Source of the DNA: Pontiellaceae bacterium
GTDB taxonomy: Bacteria; Verrucomicrobiota; Kiritimatiellia; Kiritimatiellales; Tichowtungiaceae
Direction: 5' to 3'
Length of the DNA: 5,772 nucleotides
NCBI GenBank assembly: GCA_029934215.1
Contig: JAOZMR010000185.1
Coordinates: forward strand, 1 to 5,772
In this document: positions 1 through 5,500 of the stretch, piece by piece
Numbering within the stretch: the first letter of the stretch is position 1
How the letters are laid out: every line of letters begins with the position of its first letter
Position numbers and translations under genes: made by a program
The notes under the pieces: model-generated
What the model saw: only the letters and a program-made list of their open reading frames with translations
Databases searched by the model: none
What the model was told of the DNA's origin: nothing

Positions 1-328
1 CATGAAAAAGTCGAACCTTTCAAAAAAAGGGCATTTTGCTTTACAGTCTACCAACGGTTTCGACGGGCTGGTGCATCTCAGATCAGGCAGTGGTTTCCTG
101 GTTTCAAGTGAAGTTGTGTGATTCTTGAGCAATACGTTCTAAGAAATGGAGGGCGTTTTTCGCAGAATGAATGACAAAGACTCCGCCCGGCGAATGACTG
201 GAACTCACGAAAGAACAGCTCTTTTGCATCTCAGCTCTTACCGTAGACGAGCGTTTCCTGCCTCGTTCTTTGAGTGAATCGAATCTGGTCCCACTTCGGT
301 CTGAAATCTATAACCAGAGAGAGATTTA
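1..328. other. Non-coding stretch at left edge, no supported gene
   Basis: No frame here gives a convincing protein. On the + strand, frame 1 is open from the window edge to a TGA at 109-111 (36 residues, basic and aromatic-rich, including the string FKKRAFCFTVYQRF). It could be the tail of a gene that begins outside the window, but I do not recognise it. A 41-codon minus-strand frame (229 to 104) has no clear ribosome binding site. Small repeats are visible: TGCATCTCAG at 72-81 and 225-234, each followed by GTTTCCTG (93-100 and 253-260). An imperfect long-range pairing is possible between AAAGAAC near 210-216 and GTTCTTT near 265-271. None of this identifies a known RNA or gene. Confidence 0.4.
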
Positions 329-332
329 TTAG

Positions 333-348
333 CCCAAGTTTCCCCGTT
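333..348 (+). repeat. Left terminal inverted repeat of the deleted IS
   Basis: The 16-bp sequence CCCAAGTTTCCCCGTT pairs with the inverted copy at 877-892, with one mismatch (C342 against the T in the other copy). It lies 29 bp before the transposase remnant begins. Confidence 0.65.
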
Positions 349-353
349 CGGGA

Positions 354-381
354 GCGATTTTTTGCAAAAATCGCCTTTTTT
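354..381 (+). terminator. Hairpin with T-tract at the IS left end, probable terminator
   Basis: A perfect 9-bp inverted repeat, GCGATTTTT (354-362) and AAAAATCGC (366-374), has a 3-nt TGC loop and is followed by C and six T residues (376-381). On the + strand this has the form of an intrinsic terminator that would block transcription entering the element from the left. The loop-proximal half of the stem is only A-T pairs, so its strength is uncertain. Its right arm overlaps the left arm of a second hairpin (372-397). Confidence 0.5.
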
Positions 382-401
382 CATCCGTAAAAAGGCGTTT
401 T
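372..401 (+). other. Second hairpin at IS left end, overlapping the first
   Basis: CGCCTTTTT (372-380) and AAAAAGGCG (389-397) form a perfect 9-bp stem with an 8-nt loop, followed by TTTTA (398-401). The left arm shares bases 372-374 with the right arm of the hairpin at 354-374, so the two cannot fully form at once. It could act as a back-up terminator or as a structure hiding the start of the transposase frame. This is inferred from sequence only. Confidence 0.4.
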
Positions 402-432
402 ATCGTTGTAAGTCGGTGGAAATTTATCAGAA

Positions 433-452
433 AATCAAATGTAGTGACCTAA
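433..452 (+). repeat. Direct repeat copy 1 inside the deleted IS
   Basis: AATCAAATGTAGTGACCTAA is repeated at 819-837 as AATCAAATGTAGTACCTAA, differing by one missing G. The copies start 386 bp apart and lie inside the left and right parts of the element. Confidence 0.5.
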
Positions 453-818
453 CTGAGGCTTTTGAGCTTGATTTGCCTAAAACGCCTGGTAACATTGATT
501 TATGTTTATCAGAGAATGCAAAGCCACAAACAAAAAAGACCGGAAAAGTCTATATAAAACACTCGCTTATTCAGGCAGTCCGGACGGAACGAGGTCTGCG
601 CCAACGGATCGTGTTGACGTTGGGGAGATTATCGGTTGATCGCATATACTGGAAAGATTTGGCTACGCACCAGCGTAGCACCGTCGTTTGGACGAATAAA
701 AAGAAAGAAATCTGGGGCAAGCGAATTTCCGGAATCCCAGAAATGCGCCATCTACAAATTTATAAAAAACTAGGAGTTAATAATCCACTAAAAAACCAGC
801 CCATTAAAATGTAAAACG

Positions 819-837
819 AATCAAATGTAGTACCTAA
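819..837 (+). repeat. Direct repeat copy 2 inside the deleted IS
   Basis: This is the partner of the repeat at 433-452, with one base deleted. It begins 5 nt after the stop codon of the transposase remnant and 39 bp before the right inverted end, a plausible place for a subterminal transposase-binding site or a rearrangement scar. Confidence 0.5.
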
Positions 838-876
838 AAAATCATTAGAACGCGTGTTTGCAGTGGTTTGCGCGAA

Positions 877-892
877 AACGGGAAAACTTGGG
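877..892 (-). repeat. Right terminal inverted repeat of the deleted IS
   Basis: AACGGGAAAACTTGGG is the inverted copy of 333-348 with one mismatch. It is followed by TTAA, which mirrors the TTAG just outside the left copy. Confidence 0.65.
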
Positions 893-896
893 TTAA

Positions 897-1167
897 CCTC
901 CCACCCATTAAGGGGACCCCATTGCTTGAAAACAGGCGGGAGCGAATTTACACAAGGAGACAAAACTCGGAAATATTCATTTTGTACGAGGGCTGAGAAA
1001 CCGCCGTACAACATGAACGTTTCAACCCTGTAAAAAACGGAAAAACCCTTACCATTTCCCGTCTGGAATCCCTCCGTTTCCGTGCAAATTGGTTTCGTTT
1101 TGCACGCAAAATGATGCCGCGTTGATCCGATAAAAATAAATGCATGCGAAAATTTATTTCAAAAACG
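897..1167. other. Intergenic region between IS remnant and operon promoter
   Basis: No gene is supported; the open frames on the minus strand have no family features or ribosome binding sites. Small inverted repeats are visible: TTGTACG/CGTACAA (982-988 and 1005-1011), CGTGCAAA/TTTGCACG (1081-1088 and 1099-1106), and AAATAAAT/ATTTATTT (1134-1141 and 1152-1159). None has a downstream T-tract on the + strand. The last lies in the AT-rich block just before the promoter. Confidence 0.45.
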
Positions 1168-1195
1168 TTGACAGGAAATGTTTTTTCGCTACAGT
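1131..1195 (+). promoter_or_regulatory. Likely sigma-70 promoter of the tRNA-Thr-tuf operon, with AT-rich upstream element
   Basis: A perfect -35 box TTGACA lies at 1168-1173. A -10-like TACAGT at 1190-1195 (4 of 6 matches to TATAAT) follows after 16 bp. The 35 bp upstream (1131-1165) is very A/T-rich with A and T runs, like the UP elements of strong rRNA and tuf promoters. Transcription would start near 1202 and give a leader of about 77 nt before tRNA-Thr. No other equally good promoter is seen between here and rplJ. Confidence 0.6.
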
Positions 1196-1278
1196 CACTT
1201 CCCTTTGCGCGAGGAACCAAAAGTTTTATGGTGTCTGAGCAGAGTTGTTTTGTGTAGGTGCGAGCACTGGGAATTGCC

Positions 1279-1354
<76 letters not shown>

Positions 1355-1412
1355 TCGCAGAAGAGTAAATTTGTAGAAGTTAGAAGAGATAAAAGATCAG
1401 GAGGAACTAGTC

Positions 1413-2615
1413 ATGGCTAAGGATAAATTCGAACGGACAAAACCGCATGTAAACGTCGGTACTATCGGTCACGTTGACCACGGTAAAACTACGCTGACCG
1501 CAGCGATCACCTGTGTACAGGGTGCTAAAGGTCTCAGCGAATACATCGCATACGATGATGTTGCAAAAGCCTCTGAGTCTCAGGGCCGGCGTGACGCATC
1601 AAAAATTATGACCATCGCAACGTCACACGTTGAGTATGAGTCGGATAAACGGCATTACGCTCACGTTGATTGCCCAGGTCATGCTGATTATGTGAAAAAC
1701 ATGATCACGGGTGCCGCGCAGATGGACGGAGCAATTCTTTGCGTATCTGCCTCTGATGGACCCATGCCACAGACCCGCGAGCACATCCTGCTTGCTCGTC
1801 AAGTCGGGGTACCCGCTATTGTTGTTTTCATGAACAAATGCGACCTTGTGGATGATGAAGAACTTCTCGACCTCGTGGAGCTCGAAATTCGTGAGTTGCT
1901 TTCTAAATACGAATTCCCTGGTGATGACATTCCAGTGATTCGCGGTGCTGCTTTGCCGGCCATCGGAAACCCAAGCGGTCCTGAAGCGGCTTGTATTCAA
2001 GAGCTGATGGATGCTCTCGATAGCTACATCGAAGAACCAGAACGTGTAACAGATCTCCCATTCCTTCTCCCTATCGAGGACGTGTTCTCGATTGAAGGTC
2101 GCGGTACTGTTGTAACGGGGCGTATTGAACGCGGAATTGTTAACACAGGTGACGAAGTTGAAATCGTGGGTCTAAAGGATACCGTTAAAACCACCTGTAC
2201 GGGTGTTGAAATGTTCCGGAAAATCCTCGACGAAGGTAAAGCTGGCGATAATGTCGGCTGCTTGCTTCGTGGTACGAAGAAAGAAGAAGTTGAACGTGGT
2301 CAAGTTCTGGCTAAACCCGGTTCAATCAAACCGCACACAACGTTCACAGCAGAGGTTTACATTCTGAATAAAGAAGAAGGTGGACGTCATACCCCATTCT
2401 TTAAAGGATATCGCCCGCAGTTTTACTTCCGCACAACGGATGTAACGGGTGACATTACTCTTCCAGAAGGTGTGGAAATGGTGATGCCAGGAGACAATGT
2501 CACAATGGACGTCGAGCTGATTACACCGATAGCAATGGAGCAGCACATGCGCTTCGCGATTCGTGAAGGCGGACGTACCGTGGGTGCAGGTCGTGTAGTT
2601 GAAGTCGTCAAATAA
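1413..2615 (+). CDS. tuf: Translation elongation factor EF-Tu
   Basis: EF-Tu is the cytoplasmic GTPase that carries aminoacyl-tRNA to the ribosomal A site. The 400-residue product has the usual three domains: GTPase (about 1-207), domain 2 beta-barrel (about 215-305, with GRGTVVTGRIERG) and domain 3 (to the end, with GGRHTPFFKGYRPQFYFRTT). Visible nucleotide-binding motifs are GHVDHGKT (19-26), DCPGH (86-90, including the catalytic His90) and NKCD (141-144). The G5 motif, normally SAL, is AAL (179-181). Switch I is unusual: it is about 5 residues longer than in E. coli, and the usual RGITI is KIMTI, though the magnesium-binding Thr (Thr67) is kept. The family is usually 393-400 residues. AGGAGG at 1399-1404, 8 nt before ATG, fixes the start. 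It is the first protein gene of the operon; a second tuf may exist elsewhere in the genome. Confidence 0.98.
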   Translation: MAKDKFERTKPHVNVGTIGHVDHGKTTLTAAITCVQGAKGLSEYIAYDDVAKASESQGRRDASKIMTIATSHVEYESDKRHYAHVDCPGHADYVKNMITGAAQMDGAILCVSASDGPMPQTREHILLARQVGVPAIVVFMNKCDLVDDEELLDLVELEIRELLSKYEFPGDDIPVIRGAALPAIGNPSGPEAACIQELMDALDSYIEEPERVTDLPFLLPIEDVFSIEGRGTVVTGRIERGIVNTGDEVEIVGLKDTVKTTCTGVEMFRKILDEGKAGDNVGCLLRGTKKEEVERGQVLAKPGSIKPHTTFTAEVYILNKEEGGRHTPFFKGYRPQFYFRTTDVTGDITLPEGVEMVMPGDNVTMDVELITPIAMEQHMRFAIREGGRTVGAGRVVEVVK

Positions 2616-2634
2616 CAAGACGAACCGTTAAATG

Positions 2635-2662
2635 GATGATGCATTCGCATGAATGCATCATC
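2635..2662 (+). other. Perfect 12-bp hairpin between tuf and rpmG
   Basis: GATGATGCATTC (2635-2646) and GAATGCATCATC (2651-2662) are exact inverted copies around a GCAT loop. The hairpin begins 20 nt after the tuf stop and ends 22 nt before the rpmG start. The following bases (AAATTGAAAG) are not T-rich, so it is not a standard terminator. It could protect the tuf 3' end, act as an RNase III site or partly attenuate transcription, so that tuf is made in excess of the downstream genes. Confidence 0.6.
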
Positions 2663-2684
2663 AAATTGAAAGAGGGCAGAGATC

Positions 2685-2837
2685 ATGGCGAGAGACATAA
2701 TAACGCTGGCTTGCACAGACTGTAAGCGTCGCAATTATACGACCACGAAAAACAAGAAAATCTCCACCGGTCGTCTCGAGCGCAAGAAATATTGCCCGCA
2801 CGACCGAAAACATACACTACACAGAGAAACCAAATAA
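2685..2837 (+). CDS. rpmG: 50S ribosomal protein L33, zinc-ribbon type with altered fourth ligand
   Basis: The 50-residue product is a full-length L33, a small large-subunit protein near the E site. The sequence follows the family closely: TLACTDCKRRNYTTTKNK, then RLERKKYCPHD and KHTLHRETK. The first zinc knuckle CxxC is at Cys10 and Cys13. The second is Cys38-Pro-His-Asp41, with Asp in place of the expected last Cys, so only three of four cysteines remain. His39, Asp41 or His44 might complete a metal site, or this may be an intermediate toward the zinc-free form. AGAGGG about 8 nt upstream is the ribosome binding site. It lies 69 nt after tuf and 15 nt before tRNA-Trp, the usual place for rpmG in this operon type. 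Confidence 0.93.
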   Translation: MARDIITLACTDCKRRNYTTTKNKKISTGRLERKKYCPHDRKHTLHRETK

Positions 2838-2852
2838 TTTTGAAGACAAAGT

Positions 2853-2928
2853 AGGCCAGTAGCTCAATTGGCAGAGCACCGGTCTCCAAAACCGGGGGTT
2901 AAGGGTTCGACTCCCTTCTGGCCTGCCA
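2853..2928 (+). tRNA. tRNA-Trp, anticodon CCA
   Basis: A complete 76-nt cloverleaf is visible. The acceptor AGGCCAG pairs with CTGGCCT, the D arm is GCTC-AATTGGCA-GAGC, the anticodon stem CCGGT/ACCGG encloses loop CTCCAAA with anticodon CCA at 2886-2888, and the T arm is AAGGG-TTCGACT-CCCTT. The discriminator is G, as in bacterial tRNA-Trp, and CCA is encoded. It sits between rpmG and secE, a conserved position in many bacteria, and must be released from the mRNA by RNase P and 3' processing. Confidence 0.97.
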
Positions 2929-2947
2929 ACATCTTCGGAGTGACGAC

Positions 2948-3151
2948 ATGAAAAAAATCGCGGAAAAAGTTAATGCGTTAAAAACGTTCTTGGGTGAGGT
3001 GAAAACCGAGCTAAAGAAATGTACGTGGCCGATGCGTCAAGAATTGATAGGCTCCACGATGGTTGTGGTGGTTTCGGTTATTATTTTGGGTGTGTTTGTT
3101 GGCTTAAGTGACACAACACTAATGGGGCTATTGCGAGTCATTCTGCGGTAA
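2948..3151 (+). CDS. secE: Preprotein translocase subunit SecE
   Basis: SecE clamps the SecY channel and is essential for protein export through the inner membrane. The 67-residue product is the short single-span form typical of most bacteria outside the enteric group. An N-terminal amphipathic helix carries the family motif (GEVKTELKKCTWPMRQEL, residues about 16-33). A single hydrophobic segment (about 36-53, MVVVVSVIILGVFVGL) and a short C-terminal tail follow. GGAG at 2937-2940, 7 nt before ATG, supports the start. It begins 19 nt after tRNA-Trp and is followed by nusG after 17 nt; the secE-nusG pair is strongly conserved and supports the call. Confidence 0.95.
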   Translation: MKKIAEKVNALKTFLGEVKTELKKCTWPMRQELIGSTMVVVVSVIILGVFVGLSDTTLMGLLRVILR

Positions 3152-3168
3152 GCGGAGAAGGATCAATT

Positions 3169-3723
3169 ATGGAAAAGCAATGGTTTGTTTTACATACACT
3201 CTCCGGTCATGAGCAGAAGGTGAAAACAAATATCGCCAGCCGAGTGCAGCAAGAGGAGTTTGACGAATATGTTGGGGAAATCCTGATTCCAACCGAAAAC
3301 ATTTCGGAAGTGAAAAACGGGAAGAAAACCACACGGACTCGCAAATTTTTCCCAGGATATGTGCTGGCGAATGTCGCGTTGTATGACGCAGAGAAAAAAT
3401 TGATAGCAGAAACCTGGTCGTTTATTCAAGAAACGCCGAGTGTAATTGGATTTATCGGTGGGGAAGCCCCCGTTCCATTGCGCGCCGACGAAGTGGAGAG
3501 CATTCTAAATCAGGTAGAAGAGAAGAAAGAAAAAGTGACACCGAATGTGTTATTTGAGCCGGGTGAAACAATTAAAATCACCGACGGGCCGTTTATGAAT
3601 TTTAACGGAGTGGTCGAAGAGGTGGATCCAAATCATGGAAAACTAAAAGTTTCTGTGTCCATTTTTGGAAGATCCGCTCCTGTGGAACTGGAATACTGGC
3701 AGGCGGACAAGGCGTCCGAATAA
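3169..3723 (+). CDS. nusG: Transcription termination/antitermination factor NusG
   Basis: NusG binds RNA polymerase through its N-terminal domain and contacts Rho or ribosomal S10 through its C-terminal KOW domain, affecting pausing, termination and coupling to translation. The 184-residue product has an NGN domain (about 4-113, starting WFVLHTLSGHEQKV, with FFPGYV at 60-65) and a KOW domain (about 128-180, with PGETIKITDGPF and FNGVVEEVD). A few extra residues (about 73-80) lie before TWSFIQETPSVIGF compared with E. coli. Length is normal for the family (175-190). A purine-rich GGAGAAGGA ends 6 nt before the ATG. It lies between secE and rplK, its usual context. Confidence 0.97.
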   Translation: MEKQWFVLHTLSGHEQKVKTNIASRVQQEEFDEYVGEILIPTENISEVKNGKKTTRTRKFFPGYVLANVALYDAEKKLIAETWSFIQETPSVIGFIGGEAPVPLRADEVESILNQVEEKKEKVTPNVLFEPGETIKITDGPFMNFNGVVEEVDPNHGKLKVSVSIFGRSAPVELEYWQADKASE

Positions 3724-3738
3724 GAGCGGAGTTTTTGA

Positions 3739-4161
3739 ATGGCAAAAAAAGAAAAAGGAATGATCAAGTTGCAGATTCCAGCCGGTAAGGCTAATCCTGC
3801 ACCGCCGGTTGGTCCGGCACTAGGTCAACACGGGGTTAACATCATGGAATTCTGCAAGGCATTTAATGCCTCTACGCAGCAAGACGCTGGAATGATTATT
3901 CCAGTTGTCATCACCGTGTATGATGACCGTTCGTTCAGTTACATCACAAAAAGCCCACCGGCTTCCGCTCTGCTCAAAAAAGCAGCGGCGATCGCCAAAG
4001 GCTCGGGAGTACCAAACCGTGATAAAGTCGGAACGGTAACTCGCGCACAGATTGAAGAAATTGTTAAAACTAAAGAAGCGGATTTGACGGGCAACGATTT
4101 AGATGCGTCCTGTCGCATCATTGAAGGCACCGCCCGCAGCATGGGAATTGAGGTCAAATAG
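3739..4161 (+). CDS. rplK: 50S ribosomal protein L11
   Basis: L11 binds the GTPase-associated region of 23S rRNA with L10/L12 and takes part in EF-G function and the stringent response. The 140-residue product has the N-terminal domain signature AGKANPAPPVGPALGQHGVN (residues 15-34), then IMEFCKAFN. The proline-rich linker is near KSPPAS (71-76), and the rRNA-binding C-terminal domain ends with GTARSMGIEV. Length is standard. GGAG at 3728-3731 lies 7 nt before ATG. The gap from nusG is only 15 nt, so there is no room for a long separate rplK leader. rplA follows after 2 nt, consistent with translational coupling. Confidence 0.98.
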   Translation: MAKKEKGMIKLQIPAGKANPAPPVGPALGQHGVNIMEFCKAFNASTQQDAGMIIPVVITVYDDRSFSYITKSPPASALLKKAAAIAKGSGVPNRDKVGTVTRAQIEEIVKTKEADLTGNDLDASCRIIEGTARSMGIEVK

Positions 4162-4163
4162 CC

Positions 4164-4859
4164 ATGGCACACGGAAAAAAATATACAGAAGTAAAGAAGA
4201 AGGTTTCGGAAGAAAATATCTACTCCGTTGAGGAGGCTATTACCTTTCTTAAGGAAAACCCCACCGCAAATTTTGACGAAACTTTTGAACTCGCCATCCG
4301 GACGGGTTTGGATGCGACAAAATCGGATCAAGCGATTCGCTCGACCGTCGCACTTCCAAACGGAACCGGTAAAGATGTTCGCGTGATCGTCTTCGCAACA
4401 GGCGATGCAGCTGAAGCCGCTCGCGGCGCGGGTGCAATCGAGGTTGGTTTTGAAGACCTTCTCGAAAAGGTAAAAGGCGGATGGATGGATTTCGACGTGG
4501 TTGTTGCTACGCCGGATGCCATGAAAGAAGTTCGCAAAGTGGCTCGAATTCTTGGACCACGTGGATTGATGCCGAACCCGAAAACTGGAACAGTAACCGA
4601 CGATACCGCTAGCGCTGTAACCCAGCTCAAAGCTGGACGCGTTGAGTTTCGGATGGATCGTAACGCAAACATTCTGGTTCCATTTGGAAAACGAAACTTC
4701 ACTGTCGAGGCTTTGGCTGAGAACTTCCGCGCCATTTACGATGCGATCGTCTCAGCAAAACCGGATTCCAGTAAAGGAATTTTCATTAAACGCTGCACCA
4801 TCGCAACAACGATGGGGCCTGGTCTGCACGTTGATGTTAAAGAAACAGCGGATGCTTAA
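4164..4859 (+). CDS. rplA: 50S ribosomal protein L1
   Basis: L1 forms the mobile stalk that helps release deacylated tRNA from the E site, and in many bacteria it represses its own operon. The 231-residue product is full length. It has the family N-terminus (KKYTEVKKKV), the rRNA-contact region around 37-48 (FDETFELAIRTG), and the signature LGPRGLMPNPKTGTVT (residues 130-145) at the domain boundary. The C-terminus ends KRCTIATTMGPGLHVDV plus a short tail. The start is 2 nt after the rplK stop, and the ribosome binding site (GAGG near 4149-4152) lies inside rplK, indicating coupled translation. No L1-binding mRNA mimic is obvious upstream, though it could lie inside nusG or rplK. Confidence 0.98.
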   Translation: MAHGKKYTEVKKKVSEENIYSVEEAITFLKENPTANFDETFELAIRTGLDATKSDQAIRSTVALPNGTGKDVRVIVFATGDAAEAARGAGAIEVGFEDLLEKVKGGWMDFDVVVATPDAMKEVRKVARILGPRGLMPNPKTGTVTDDTASAVTQLKAGRVEFRMDRNANILVPFGKRNFTVEALAENFRAIYDAIVSAKPDSSKGIFIKRCTIATTMGPGLHVDVKETADA

Positions 4860-4876
4860 TTAAGAAGGACACCACG

Positions 4877-5401
4877 ATGAGCACAAAAACGAAAAATTTA
4901 AGACCCGAGAAACAGGCCATGTATGCTGAGGTGCAGGAGAGCATCTCGGATTCGCAATACATGTTGCTGACGGATTGCACAGGCATGAGTATGCCAGAAA
5001 CGCTGGAGCTGAAAAAACGGCTGAGTAGTGCGGATGCAAAAACAAAAGTGGTTAAAAACCGCATGTTGAACCTCATCTGTGATGATCTCGACACGTTAAC
5101 CGGACAAACCACAATGATTTGTGGAAGCACGGACGTGGTTGAAGCCGCAAAAATCCTGAGCAGGTTTTTCAAGGAAACTCAAAAACCAACACTGAAGGGT
5201 GGCTTACTGGATGGTTCGGTTCTTTCTGCGGACGACGTCACTGCATTGGCAAAACTCCCAGGCAAAAAAGAGCTTCAAGCGGTGCTTGTTGCAACACTGG
5301 CTGCTCCGATGACTCAGGTTGTTGGTGTGATGAACCAGAAGGTCTGCAGTTTATTGTATGTACTAAATGCGGTGAGTGAGAAAAAAGAACAAGCGGCATA
5401 A
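4877..5401 (+). CDS. rplJ: 50S ribosomal protein L10
   Basis: L10 is the base of the ribosomal stalk; its N-terminal domain binds 23S rRNA and its C-terminal helix holds L7/L12 dimers. The 174-residue product has the usual N-terminal domain with KVVKNRMLNLI (57-67, matching the family KxxKNTLxxxA-type segment), LKGGLLDG (106-113) and LAKLPGKKELQAVLVATLAAP (124-144). The C-terminal helix (about 145-174, VVGVMNQKVCSLLYVLNAVSEKK) should bind L12. AGAAGGA ends 7 nt before ATG. The gap after rplA is only 17 nt, too short for an E. coli-style L10-binding leader. Unusually, rplL does not follow; a terminator does. Confidence 0.97.
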   Translation: MSTKTKNLRPEKQAMYAEVQESISDSQYMLLTDCTGMSMPETLELKKRLSSADAKTKVVKNRMLNLICDDLDTLTGQTTMICGSTDVVEAAKILSRFFKETQKPTLKGGLLDGSVLSADDVTALAKLPGKKELQAVLVATLAAPMTQVVGVMNQKVCSLLYVLNAVSEKKEQAA

Positions 5402-5421
5402 AGTCATATTGTATGTAGCGT

Positions 5422-5460
5422 CGAAGCGTTCTATTCTGAATAGGACGCTTCGTTGCGTTT
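5422..5460 (+). terminator. Rho-independent terminator after rplJ
   Basis: CGAAGCGTTCTATTC (5422-5436) pairs with GAATAGGACGCTTCG (5438-5452), with one G-U pair. The innermost pairs open to give a small TTCTGAA-type loop. It is followed by TTGCGTTTTAT, a modest T-tract. It lies 20 nt after the rplJ stop and separates the operon from the TSUP gene. Confidence 0.78.
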
Positions 5461-5500
5461 TATCCATTCATTTTCTACGTCAACGCTCGACTCTCTATCT

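Larger units (their letters stand above)
362..814 (+). pseudogene. Transposase remnant (IS1634/DUF4277-like), N- and C-terminal pieces joined
   Basis: This open frame of 150 codons starts at TTG with no ribosome binding site, inside a hairpin, so translation is doubtful. Residues about 57-101 (TKKTGKVYIKHSLIQAVRTE, then GLRQRIVLTLGRL and a Trp-Lys-Asp-Leu-Ala segment) fit the N-terminal pattern of IS1634-family transposases: KKTGK, then a basic RTExGxRQR stretch, then a LGRL turn. Residues about 124-150 (PEMRHLQIYKKLGVNN and what follows) resemble the C-terminal tails of the same group. The DDE catalytic core of several hundred residues that should lie between them is absent, so the product cannot be a working transposase. 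Residues 1-50 match nothing I recognise. It lies entirely between the two inverted ends. The family call rests on pattern memory and could be refined to another DDE family. Confidence 0.55.
329..896 (+). mobile_element. Internally deleted insertion sequence, IS1634-like, about 560 bp
   Basis: The left end CCCAAGTTTCCCCGTT (333-348) matches the reverse complement of the right end (877-892) at 15 of 16 positions. Counting the outer TTA/TAA bases gives 18 of 20. Between them lies an open frame with similarity to both ends of an IS1634/DUF4277-type transposase but without the catalytic middle. An intact element of this kind should be well over 1.5 kb, so this is best read as a non-autonomous internal-deletion derivative, able to move only if a full-length relative supplies transposase. 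No clear target-site duplication is visible; TTA flanks both sides but could be part of the ends. The family assignment is from remembered motif patterns and was not searched. The insertion lies upstream of the tuf promoter and does not interrupt the operon. Confidence 0.6.

Noticed and set aside
2..121. 39-codon + strand frame starting ATG at position 2
   Set aside because: It is at the window edge, its upstream signals cannot be seen, and it competes with another open frame over the same bases. Neither is recognisable.
104..229. 41-codon minus-strand reading frame starting MQKSCSF
   Set aside because: It has no clear ribosome binding site, no recognisable motif and is short enough to arise by chance.
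911..920. GGGGACCCC as a hairpin
   Set aside because: The loop would be a single base and no T-tract follows, so it is not a plausible structure.
349..945. CGGGAGCGA at 349-357 and again at 937-945 as a possible target duplication of the IS
   Set aside because: The first copy is inside the left end and the second is 45 bp outside the right end, so the positions do not fit a target duplication.
815..1031. Open frame continuing after the transposase remnant stop, in the same frame, through the right IS end
   Set aside because: It crosses the inverted repeat into intergenic sequence and has no start signal or family pattern, so it looks like chance read-through.
948..1220. 90-residue minus-strand frame upstream of tRNA-Thr
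   Set aside because: It overlaps the operon promoter, has no family features and no ribosome binding site.
2322..2618. Minus-strand frames antisense to tuf and to the ribosomal protein genes
   Set aside because: They are shadows of highly conserved + strand genes, with no features of their own.
4642..4863. 73-residue + strand frame inside rplA
   Set aside because: It lies wholly in another frame of the well-conserved L1 gene and has no independent support.
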